A stretch of DNA of 64,000 nucleotides from Arthrobacter sp. Hiyo8 (lineage in GTDB: Bacteria; Actinomycetota; Actinomycetes; Actinomycetales; Micrococcaceae), in NCBI GenBank assembly GCA_001549895.1, contig AP014719.1:62001-126000 (forward strand). Direction: 5' to 3'. The notes under the pieces are model-generated. The model was not told the DNA's origin and did not search any database. It was given only the letters and a program-made list of their open reading frames with translations. Positions within the stretch are counted from its first letter, which is position 1; each line of letters opens with the position of its first letter. The position numbers were made by a program, and so were the translations under genes. Shown piece after piece: positions 53,907-62,893 of this stretch.

Positions 53907-54158
53907 ATGGCCAGCACCTTCGATCCGGCGCTCACCGAGTCCACCCATCTGATCAACGCCCATCTCGTCCACATCTACAAGGTTGGCGGCGGCACCATCG
54001 GCCACCGTTACCAGGGGAACTGGGCGTACCGCGTCAACCAGAACGGCAGGGTCGTCGCCTCCGGTGAAGACCTGTATACCGGCATGCCCAAGACGCATGA
54101 CGAGGTCGCTGCCCTCGCGCTCGAGTTTTCACTGGAGCCAGGTGGAGCTGGTCGATGA
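53907..54158 (+). CDS. Small hypothetical protein
   Basis: 83 residues (FDPALTESTHLINAHLVHIY, KVGGGTIGHRYQGNWAYRVN, QNGRVVASGEDLYTGMPKTH, DEVAALALEFS). A small beta-sheet part followed by a helix. The stop overlaps the next start by 4 bases. No family is recognised. Confidence 0.55.
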   Translation: MASTFDPALTESTHLINAHLVHIYKVGGGTIGHRYQGNWAYRVNQNGRVVASGEDLYTGMPKTHDEVAALALEFSLEPGGAGR

Positions 54159-54519
54159 CGACAGAAACCTCGATCCCGGAACTGGCAGCCGAAGTGATCG
54201 TCGACGCTCATGCGATCGACCGCCACGACGATGAGTCGGCGCTGCAGGCTTTCGCCTGGGCGCTCGGCCCCGACATCGACTATGAACAGGGCCTGCGCGA
54301 GTTCGCAGACGCCATCCACGGACAGCTCACCGCAGTCGCGAGACTGCTCGACCGTGAATCGGCAATCGATCTGATCGACGCCAAGATCGAGTTGCTCTCC
54401 GAGTACAAGCTCGAGTACCCCCAGGACTACGCCCCGATGACATCGCCGAAATGCACGTGGAGATCGCGCGCCTGGGCGAGCTTCGCGATCGACTCGCGGC
54501 CTCTCCGGTTACGGCCTAG
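54155..54519 (+). CDS. Small helical hypothetical protein
   Basis: TETSIPELAAEVIVDAHAID, RHDDESALQAFAWALGPDID, YEQGLREFADAIHGQLTAVA, RLLDRESAIDLIDAKIELLS. One more C near 54437 (GCCCCG) gives DDIAEMHVEIARLGELRDRL to the stop at 54517. About 121 residues, acidic. A terminator follows directly. Confidence 0.5.
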
Positions 54520-54522
54520 AAC

Positions 54523-54560
54523 GCAACAAGACCCCCGACATGCTGTCGGGGTCTTGTTGC
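54523..54560. terminator. Bidirectional terminator
   Basis: GCAACAAGACCCCCGACA, TGC, TGTCGGGGTCTTGTTGC: nearly perfect. It lies between convergent genes. Confidence 0.85.
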
Positions 54561-54579
54561 GCAGCTGCCGTCAGCGACG

Positions 54580-55173
54580 TCACGCCGGCGGAATCAGCAG
54601 TGATGCCCCGGCGTAGATCAGGTTCGGGTTTTCGATGCCGTTCGCCACGACCAGCTTGTCGATCGGGACACCCGTCTCGGCCGAGATCGCGGTCAGCGTG
54701 TCGTCGACCTTGATCAGGTAGACCTCGGGCTTCGGCTTGTGCGGCGGGGGAGTGGTCGTCTCCGTCGGCTTCACAGGCATCGGCTTGCCCGTCACGGGAT
54801 CGATTCCCGTCACCGCGCCGTTCTCAAAGGCGTCCGGGATGCCGTTGTGATTCACATCGGGCAGCGTGACGGTGACTGTGCCGTCCTGAACCGGATCCTT
54901 CGTGTGCGTCTCGGCCGCCGGGGCGGCGATTCCCGCCCGGTCCTTTCCGAGCGCCTGAAGCAGCCCGCCGTCATCGTGCGCCGCCGAACCAAGGGCCCAC
55001 CCGGCGAAAAGCAGTCCACCGGCGGCCATCAGCCCCGCGGCCAGTACCGGACCATTGCTCAGATTCGCCTGCCCCGGACGCCGCTCATCAGCGGGATCAC
55101 GCCCGGACCTCGTCGGATCGACCGTGTCCACCCCTGCAGGGGTCAGGTCCGGTCGAGTCATCGTGCCTGTCAT
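54580..55173 (-). CDS. Membrane-anchored LysM-domain protein
   Basis: A cytoplasmic leader of about 45 residues, one TM helix (VLAAGLMAAGGLLFAGWALG), a linker with a Ca-binding-like DVNHNGIPDAFENG (dockerin or thrombospondin type-3 style), a Pro-rich stretch and a C-terminal LysM domain (VYLIKVDDTLTAISAETGVP, IDKLVVANGIENPNLIYAGA, SLLIPP). LysM binds peptidoglycan, so a cell-envelope protein is expected. Start 55173 has AAAGGAGG upstream. About 197 residues. Confidence 0.7.
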   Translation of the reverse strand: MTGTMTRPDLTPAGVDTVDPTRSGRDPADERRPGQANLSNGPVLAAGLMAAGGLLFAGWALGSAAHDDGGLLQALGKDRAGIAAPAAETHTKDPVQDGTVTVTLPDVNHNGIPDAFENGAVTGIDPVTGKPMPVKPTETTTPPPHKPKPEVYLIKVDDTLTAISAETGVPIDKLVVANGIENPNLIYAGASLLIPPA

Positions 55174-55229
55174 CGCCGTGCGCCTCCTTTCAGCAATGGC
55201 ACTTCTGGCCATTGCGTTTCCATTCACAC

Positions 55230-55290
55230 ATTCTACTCCAATACGAGTCGAACTTGATAGAATGGTGAGTCGATAGACCATTCGACTCAC
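55230..55290. promoter_or_regulatory. Promoter/operator region with GAGTCGAA-type sites
   Basis: GAGTCGAACTTGATAGAATGG contains a site and a possible -10 (TAGAAT). GTGAGTCG (55265) and CGACTCAC (55283) form a perfect 8-bp inverted repeat. It is upstream of the gene at 55343. Confidence 0.5.
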
Positions 55291-55342
55291 TGGCCCCTCA
55301 ACCCCCGTAAGAACACCCACTCCAATAGAAAGGGCCTCCAGC

Positions 55343-56293
55343 ATGGCCAACTACTCCGTTACCGCCGAGCAGCTCACCGAGGGGGCCCTCGTCCTCGTCC
55401 GTGGCAAGCTGGGCTTCGCCCGTCTCACCCACCTCATCGAGGGTGCTGAGCTGCAGGCCTCCGACGCCCGCCGCGCACAGAACAGCATGAACCCGGTCGG
55501 CGTGCCCCACACGACCGCGACCGTCACCGGTGCCGAGGTCATCTGCAAGGACCCCGCCAACCCGACGCTCGAGGAACGCTTCGTCGCCGAGCGGCGCTAC
55601 GCCTCCAAGAAGCGGCCCGAGACCGGTGCGAATTACTCGATCGACTCCAAGGGTCGGAACCTCCCGGTCATCGCGATCCCGAACGGCGGAGGTCAGGTCA
55701 CCCAGGACACCTCCGGTCAGGAGCTCGCCCAGGGTCTCGACGTCACGCTCGTGCTGCGCGTCTACAAGCCGAAGACCTACAACAAGCGCGGTCTCTCGCT
55801 CGATCAGGTGATCGTCAACGAGCCGGTGAAGTACTACGGCGGCAACACCAGCACCAACGAGCTCGCTGCCCGTGGCATCGTCTTCGCCGCTCCGCCGCAG
55901 GCTGTGCAGGCCGGTCAGAACGCTCCCGTCGGCGAGGCCGCGCCCATCGACACGACCAACGTCGCCGATGCAGGCACAGGCACCGTGATCGACGAGAACG
56001 GCTTCGCCTTCCCGGCTCCCGCCGCGACCCCGGTGCAGGCTGCTCAGCCTGTGCAGGTTCAGGCGCAGCCTGTCGCTACTGCGGCTCCTGCTACGGCTGC
56101 ACCTCAGGCTCAGCCGGTCGCGCAGGCTCCCGCGCAGCACACCGAGACGCAGGAGGAGATGATCGCCCGTCTGATCCGTGAAAACGCGGAACTCAAGGAC
56201 GCCGGCTCCGCAATCGGTGCACCCGCGCCGGGCAACCCCTGGGCAGATAACGGCCAGGAAGCCGAGCCCGCCGGTATTACGTACCGCGGCTGA
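55343..56293 (+). CDS. Hypothetical protein, possibly OB-fold ssDNA-binding-like
   Basis: MANYSVTAEQLTEGALVLVR, GKLGFARLTHLIEGAELQAS, VPHTTATVTGAEVICKDPAN, AQGLDVTLVLRVYKPKTYNK, GLSLDQVIVNEPVKYYGGNT look like a beta-rich domain of about 180 residues of the kind seen in phage ssDNA-binding proteins (V-T-L-V-L-R-V-Y-x-P near 135). A Pro/Ala/Gln-rich tail of about 90 residues follows, ending EEMIARLIRENAELK and GITYRG. The residues and the position in front of primase genes are the only evidence for function. Confidence 0.5.
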   Translation: MANYSVTAEQLTEGALVLVRGKLGFARLTHLIEGAELQASDARRAQNSMNPVGVPHTTATVTGAEVICKDPANPTLEERFVAERRYASKKRPETGANYSIDSKGRNLPVIAIPNGGGQVTQDTSGQELAQGLDVTLVLRVYKPKTYNKRGLSLDQVIVNEPVKYYGGNTSTNELAARGIVFAAPPQAVQAGQNAPVGEAAPIDTTNVADAGTGTVIDENGFAFPAPAATPVQAAQPVQVQAQPVATAAPATAAPQAQPVAQAPAQHTETQEEMIARLIRENAELKDAGSAIGAPAPGNPWADNGQEAEPAGITYRG

Positions 56294-56421
56294 GAGCGGC
56301 AATTCACCATGACCCCGATCGGACATCTGACCATGCAGACATCGCGTTTCACGCGACCCGCAACAGGTGCCTGGTCGGGGTCGTCCTCTTTCCCGATCGT
56401 TCCCGACCACAAAGGCCGCCG

Positions 56422-57444
56422 ATGACCTTCGCTGACCCCCGGGGTACTTCCCCGACTTCTACCACAACCCGGCGATCCGCTCATTGGCTACAACATCCCG
56501 CTGGACGGTCTCCGGCCAGATCGGTGAAATCAACTCCGACGACCCTGAGAAGGAGCCGACGCGGAAGGCTCCGATCGACATCCGTCACCTCCTTGAGGGG
56601 TGCAACCCCGGCTGCCGCCACGTCGGCCCGCTTCGCGGTGCCTGGGCGATCGACGAACAGTGCCTCCTCACCCTGGACGAACTCAGCACACGACTTCCGG
56701 CGGCGGCGAACTGCGCGTTCTACCTGCGCGCTGCGACCAACGGCCTCATCGTCATCGACATCGAGAAGACCTGCCCACCGGAAATAGCGCAGCAGCTGCT
56801 CGCCTTGCCGGGAATCCTCTACACCGAGGAGTCCATGTCCGGATTGGGCTACCACTTCGTCGCGCCACTGCCCGCCAACTTCAGCGCCTTCCCGATCGGG
56901 GCCGGCAAGCGCAAGCTCCAGGAAGAGCACGGCTGGTACGAAATCCTGATCGACCATTGGTGCACGTTCACGCGCCGCCCGGTCGCGGCCGACGTCCTTG
57001 CACACGCACGAAGCACCGCCGTGATCGAACCCGAGTTCGCGTCGGTGGCTGACCTCTACGCCTCATTGGCGGAAAAGGCGAAGGCCAGTGCCCAGGTGGC
57101 AGCCGTCCGCACCTCAGTCGAGATCCCCGAGATCCCGCACGCCAGCACCATCATCGCCAAGGCCGGCTCAGGGCACAGCGCCGCCTCAAAACGCTCGATG
57201 ATTTCCACGGCGACTATTCGCGATGGGAGTTCTCCGTTCTCGGCACGCTGTACCGGGAGATGCTCAGCCCGCTCATCCAGTTCTCCGGACAGACCGGGTA
57301 TTCGCAGAACGATCGCGCCTGGCTGCTCTACCAGGCCGCTGTCGAAGAGCTGCCCCATCGCCCGAAACACAACGAACGCCGGAACAACCGCCCCTTCCTG
57401 CTCGATCGCGCCGCGGCGATGGTCGCCAGCCAGCACGCGAAGTG
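56422..57444 (+). CDS. AEP/Prim-Pol-like primase domain protein
   Basis: The start MTFADPPGYFPDFYHNPAIR needs one more C near 56441 (GACCCCC). The N-terminal domain has NCAFYLRAATNGLIVIDIEK, LLALPGILYTEESMSGLGYH, FVAPLPANFSAFPIGAGKRK, the signature of the archaeo-eukaryotic primase fold (h-D-x-D/E, S-x-x-x-x-H). A helical C-terminal domain (LIQFSGQTGYSQNDRAWLLY, QAAVEELPHRPKHNERRNNR) follows another break near 57172. About 341 residues. It might prime replication together with the P4-type protein at 39 kb. Confidence 0.6.
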
Positions 57445-57535
57445 ACCCTTCGTGCTGCCTCTCAGGTCCTCGACCTGAATACAACACCGCACCACCTTTC
57501 CAGTCGCATTCTCGCCCAAACACAAGGACCCAACC

Positions 57536-58777
57536 ATGCGTTTCAATGACACCCTGTCCGAAATCGTCCGCCAGGACCTCGAGATGAGCATCGTCCCCGC
57601 CCTCATGGGCGAGCCCGGCATTGGCAAGTCCTCCTGGGTCGAGTCGCTCGCCTACTCGATGAACACCAAGGCCTTCACCCTCGCGGTGAACCAGATGGCC
57701 GCGAAGGAAGACCTCACCGGCGCGCGCCTGGTGCCCTACACCAAGCCTGACGGCACCGAGAGCCACAAGCAGGTCTTCTACCCGCACGACGTTGTCCAGC
57801 AGGCGATCGACTACGCGAAGCAGAACCCGCGCGAGTGGCCGATTCTCTTCTGCGATGAGATCAACCGCACGACCGCGGATGTCACATCAGGCATCCTCAC
57901 GATGATCACCATGCGCCGGCTCGGCCGCGAGGACCTCCCCGACAACCTTCGCATCCTCGTCGCCGGAAACGACAAGGGCAACGTCACCACCCTGGACGAG
58001 GCAAGCTCTCGCGATTCTCGATCTATCGGGTCGAGCCCGAGGCGGCCACGCTCATCTCCATCCTGGGTGACGACATGAACCCGTGGGTGAAGAAAGTCCT
58101 CACGCAGTTCCCGGCGATGGTCTTCCAGAAGTCGATCTCCGGCATCGTCGCTGCCGATGGCGCGGACGATGACGACGACAACGCCACCGCCTCGTTCGCC
58201 GAGCTGTTCGATTCCGGTGAGGAGATGAACCAGCTCACCACCCCGCGAACCATCGACAACCTGTCGCGCTGGCTCAACCGCGCCGAGCGCGACCAGCTGG
58301 CCGCTACCTCGCCATGCCGACCACGATCGGCGATCGCGAGACCACGGTGCTGAACGAGGTCGTCGAGTCGCATGTCGGCAACACCCGTTCGCCGTGCAGA
58401 TCGTCGCGGCCATCGCCGAGGATCTGGCGTCCGGCTCCGGACAGCACACGTCCAACCAGGTCGTCGTGCCGAAGCCGAACTGCTACGCCGACCTGAAGGC
58501 GGCGCAGTCGATCACCGATCTCGCCGCAATGATCGCCGGGCTGACCGACACGGAGAAGTCCGGGTCGCTGCTCTACGCGCTCAAGGAGCGCGAGGACAAC
58601 ACCCGCCTCATCGAGCAGCTCGCCGCGCACACGCACCAGATCGAGGCTGCGCACACGCGCACGCTCTTCGAGATGGTCTCCGCCCACCAGGCCGACACGC
58701 AGAACGTCGAGGCCTTCCTCAACAGCGGTACCCCCGTCGCGGACGCCGTGAAGCCGCTGCTCTCGGCCTTCCTCTGA
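57536..58777 (+). CDS. MoxR-type AAA+ ATPase
   Basis: PALMGEPGIGKSSWVESLAY is Walker A (near residue 25), ILFCDEINRTTADVTSGILT is Walker B and following (near 103), RILVAGNDKGNVTTLDEASL is sensor 1. The C-terminal part contains NPWVKKVLTQFPAMVFQKSI, TTPRTIDNLSRWLNRAERDQ, AVQIVAAIAEDLASGSGQHT. Bases are missing near 58003, 58303 and 58385; about 415 residues. MoxR ATPases work with VWA proteins, and the VWA gene starts 44 bases after this stop, so a chaperone pair is likely. Confidence 0.8.
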
Positions 58778-58821
58778 TCCGCAATCCGCACTCCGACCTC
58801 TGAAAGGAGAGGACCGCCATC

Positions 58822-60511
58822 ATGACGATCACCGTCACCAACCAGAAGCCGGCAGTGCTCGACCCGGTCCACACGATCACCTGCACGGGCACCTACGATC
58901 CGATGCCGGCGATCACGAGCGCAATCGCGGATCCGCTGCGTACGCCGCTGAACCCCGCAGCCCCTGCGAACATCACCGACGCCAAGGGGCACGACCTCAG
59001 CGGCGGGATCGAGCAGGCACTGCTGGCGTGTCTCGGTGACACTCTGGTGCCCGGGGCCGAGGACTTCATGAAGGAGCTGCTCGGCCAGACGATGGTCAAC
59101 TACGACCAGACGACCCCGCTGCCGGTGGGGGAGCTCTTCGCCGCACAGGCCGGCCGGAAGCACAAGCTTCCGGCCCCTGTGCTGGGCAAGGTCGTCTACA
59201 CCGCGCGCGAGGACGTGATCCCCAGCGCCAAGGGCTGCTGTCGGGCTCCACCGACGCCGACCTGTTCTTCGCCTCGCTCGCCTACGCCTACCACCCCGAC
59301 ACCCTCGGGTTCTGGTTCCAGTCCGAAATCGCGTTCGATGACTTCAAGGCCTGGTTGGCGCAGCAGGTGCAGACGATCAGCTCGGCGCTGCCCGCTGGGA
59401 CGATCAAGCTTCTCGGCGACTTCGCCGCTCTCGAGCTCAAGAGTCTCACCGAGTCGCTGCTGCTGCGCCAGGACGACACCGACAACAACGAGGAGCTCTC
59501 GTTCGCCCGCCTCGTCGTGCACCTGCTCATGCAGTACGTCGAGCTGCAGAATGTGCAGCAGGCCCAGCCCGGCGGCACACCGGTCACCTCAGGCGTTCTG
59601 CCGTTCACCGTGGGCGAGCTGTTCTGCCCGAAGTCGCTGGTGTTCGTGAACGCCGAGGCCCATGCCCGGGCACGCCCGGCAAGGTGACCGCCGAGTGGGG
59701 CATCATCAACAAGTCCCTGTCGTCTCCAGTGAAGGTGGTCTCGAACAAGAACCTGTCGAAGCTCACCGCGATGCACCGTGCGACCGCCCGTGCCCAGGCG
59801 CAGGCCGCCACCCAACAGGCCGGCGCGCCGGCGACGCGCTCGGCTCAGGTCGTGTTCCGCAAGCAGGCTCCGACGAAGCTCGATTTGTTCGCAGCGCTCA
59901 CCCGGGTGTTGAAGCGGATGGGCAAGGTCAACCGTTCGCAGAACATCTTCCGGAAGTCGAAGACCACGTTCCTGAAGGCGAACCGCCGTGACCCGGACGA
60001 CTACAACAAGCCTGGCCGGATCACCTCGGTGAGCTACATGCCGGACATCCACATCTACGTGGATACCTCCGGCTCGATCACCGAGGCGAACTATCAGGAG
60101 GCGGTCCTGATGCTCATCAAGATCGCCAAGAAGCTCAACGTGAATCTCTACTTCAACTCGTTCAGCCATGTGCTCTCCCAGGAGACGCTGCTGAAGGTGG
60201 AGAACAAGTCGGTCACGCAGATCTGGCAGGAGTTCCGCAAGGTCCCCAAGGTGGACGGCGGAACGGACTACAAGCAGATCTGGGACTACATCAATGCCAG
60301 CGCGGTCCGCAAGCGCCGGCTGAGCCTGGTCATCACCGACTTCGAGTGGCGCGTCCCGAGCACTCGCGAAGACCACCCGAAGAACCTCTACTACGCCCCG
60401 TGCGGGGTCATGGACTGGGATTCGATGGTCCGCTCCGCGAAGCACTTCGCCAAGGCCATGAAGCACATCGACCCGACCGTCCCGCAGCGCCTGCTCGGGA
60501 TGATCGTCTGA
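58822..60511 (+). CDS. VWA-domain protein, partner of the MoxR ATPase
   Basis: The C-terminal part reads ISVSYMPDIHIYVDTSGSIT (MIDAS D-T-S-G-S, near residue 414), VLMLIKIAKKLNVNLYFNSF, VPKVDGGTDYKQIWDYINAS (G-G-T-D, near 480) and LSLVITDFEWRVPSTREDHP (near 507), a full metal-ion-dependent adhesion site. The N-terminal 390 residues (HTITCTGTYDPMPAITSAIA, LLACLGDTLVPGAEDFMKEL, TIKLLGDFAALELKSLTESL) are unique to me. Bases are missing near 59238 and 59680. About 564 residues. The layout equals DUF2201-like peptidase-VWA partners of MoxR. Confidence 0.75.
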
Positions 60512-60631
60512 TCGGCCACCTCTGAACGGCGGCGTTGTCCATCCCGACAGCGCCGCCGTTCTCATTCCATCAACCCTGAACGATTCAATCGATGCTCCGA
60601 TTCGGGCGTCCAATCATGCAAGGAGATTCCC

Positions 60632-62583
60632 ATGGGTCTGTCCAACTTCACCGGCCACAGCGACGACGACGCATCTTCGTCCAACGGCTCCGGCGGCGGG
60701 CCCGCGTTCCTCCCGGCTTCCCGATCCCCGGCATGCCCATGGGCGGCGGCCAGCCTGACGACGCAGCCGCAGCCGAAGAGATGCTCGTGAACTACAACGA
60801 GCGGTTCGCCAACGCCGAGCCAACGCTCTTCCGCGACCGGCTCATCGAGCAGCTGCTGTCCGTCCTCATCGGCAAGACGAAGCCGAACGCCCTGCTTGTC
60901 GGCCCCGCCGGCGTCGGCAAGACGAAGATCGTCGAAGACATCGCCCGGCGCATCGCCCTCGGCGACACGCTCATCCCGGACCAGCTGAAACACCACACGG
61001 TCTTCGAGCTGCCGCTCTCGAATCTCGTCGCAGGCTCCTCGCTCGTCGGCGCGCTTGAGCAGAAGGTGAAGTCGATCGTCGACTATGCCTCGGATCCCAA
61101 GAACAAGGTCATCCTGTTCATGGACGAGGTGCATCAGCTCACCAGCGGCTCCGAGAGCGGCACCTACGGAAAGATCGCGCAGATCCTCAAGCCCGCCATG
61201 GCGCGCGGGGACATGCAGGTCATCGGCGCGACGACGACACAGGAAGCCCGCACGCTGGACGACGATCCGGCGTTCAAGCGGCGCTTCTCGCGTCTGGTCG
61301 TCGACGAGATCACGCCGGAGCAGACCGTCGAGGTCCTGGGCAAGATCCGTCCGGGCCTGCTCGCGCACTACACGCGTCAGATCAGCGTCTCCGATGACGT
61401 GCTCACAACTATCGTCCGGATCGCTGACGAGAACGTGAACACCGGCTCGGGCTCCCACCGGCCCGACAACGCCATCACGCTGCTGGACCGTGCGATGGCC
61501 GACCGTGTCCTCGAGCAGAAGCGGCTCATCGCCACGGCGCAGGCCGCCGGCGACACCACCACCGTGCAGGCGCTGCAGGCGATCCCGTGCGTACCCCTCA
61601 CCGAAGCCCGTGTCACCGATGTCGCCCGGCGCATGCTCACCGGCAACACCATGAAGCACAGCTTCGATGTCTCGGATCTTGCTGCGACGCTATCCCAGCG
61701 TCTAAAGGGTCAGGACTCGATCCTCGACACCTTGGTCGACCGCGTCGCGCGCGAAGAACTGAACGTCTTCCCCCGCACGGTGCCGATCGCCTGGCTGTTC
61801 GCCGGCGCTTCCGGTGTGGGCAAGACCGAGACCGCGAAGATCATCGCCGAGCAGATGACCGGGCAGGAGCCGATCATCCTGAACATGACCGAGTTCCACC
61901 ACGAGTCGTCGATGTCCCGGATCGTCGGGGCTCCTCCCGGCTACATCGGCTCGAACTCGAACGCCGAGCTGCCGTTCGACTCGCTCGAGTCCAACCCGCA
62001 CCGCGTGATCCTGCTCGATGAGTTCGAGAAGGCCGACCGCGCGGTCCAGCGTCTGTTCCTGCAGGCGTTGGACGAGGGCTTCATCACCACGGCCCGCGGG
62101 AAGAGGATCGACTTCTCCAAGGCGCTCGTCGTCGCGACGACCAACGCCGCGCGCGAGTCGCTCGACGGCAAGCAGACCGGCTTCAGCGTCGGCCCGAAGA
62201 CAGTCTCGCACCGGAGCCTCAACACGGCGCTGGCGCAGTTCTTCGACGCTGAGCTGCTGGGCCGCTTCTCGCTGGTGGTCGGCTTCAACCCGATCGACGA
62301 GCAGATCTACGGCCAGATCCTCGCTTCGCACTACGCACAGCAGCGCGAGCGGATCATCGACGCCCGTCCCCGGCTCGCCCAGGCGCTGCCGGCGGACATC
62401 CCCGTGGATGAGCTCGCAGCGCTGGTCGAGCAGACCTTCGTCCGTGAGCACGGCGCACGCCCGGCCGGGCGTGCGATCCGCACCTGGATCGAGGATCGGC
62501 TGCTCGCAGCCCAGGCCGCACCGCAGAATCCCGCCACGCCGCAGGTGACCGTCGCTGCGGTCGCCGACAACGCAGGGGAGTAG
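60632..62583 (+). CDS. Clp-type double AAA+ ATPase
   Basis: Two AAA+ modules: ALLVGPAGVGKTKIVEDIAR and VILFMDEVHQLTSGSESGTY (Walker A and B of module 1, near residues 91 and 163), then WLFAGASGVGKTETAKIIAE and VILLDEFEKADRAVQRLFLQ (module 2, near 392 and 461), with FKRRFSRLVVDEITPEQTVE and GRFSLVVGFNPIDEQI as arginine-finger and sensor regions. It lacks the N-domain of ClpA/B and the M-domain of ClpB; no clear ClpP loop (I/L-G-F/L) is visible. About 651 residues; one C is missing near 60716. It stands 120 bases after the VWA gene. Confidence 0.85.
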
Positions 62584-62605
62584 CCCGCAAGATCCGACCG
62601 TGGAT

Positions 62606-62633
62606 CACCGCGCGCTGCCTCCGGCGCGCGGTG
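62606..62633 (+). terminator. Hairpin, probable terminator or attenuator
   Basis: CACCGCGCGC and GCGCGCGGTG pair perfectly around TGCCTCCG. Confidence 0.6.
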
Positions 62634-62679
62634 TTCGGGGCCTCACGGCCCCGACGGGTGATACCTGGAGAGCACAGAG

Positions 62680-62726
62680 GAAGTAAGGCCATCGGCTGTC
62701 TGATCGACAGTCGGTGGCCTTCTTCG
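62680..62726 (+). terminator. Second hairpin, probable terminator
   Basis: GAAGTAAGGCCA, CTGTC and GACAG, TGGCCTTCTTC form a stacked stem, followed by GTCTC. Two terminators in a row separate the Clp gene from the next operon. Confidence 0.6.
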
Positions 62727-62893
62727 TCTCAGTGGACAGCTCTTTCATGGACTCTTTCAAGTCCTATCAGATACGCATTGCCCCATCGTATCCGAGTGGG
62801 GAGAATGGTATTCATCGCCTTTCGCATCACCTATCGGGGTCATGCGACACGTCATTCAGTCTCTACTCACTCCGATCCAGAAAGCGCGTACCA

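Noticed and set aside
59288..60613. 441-residue minus-strand ORF
   Set aside because: It is antisense to the VWA gene with its complete MIDAS motif.
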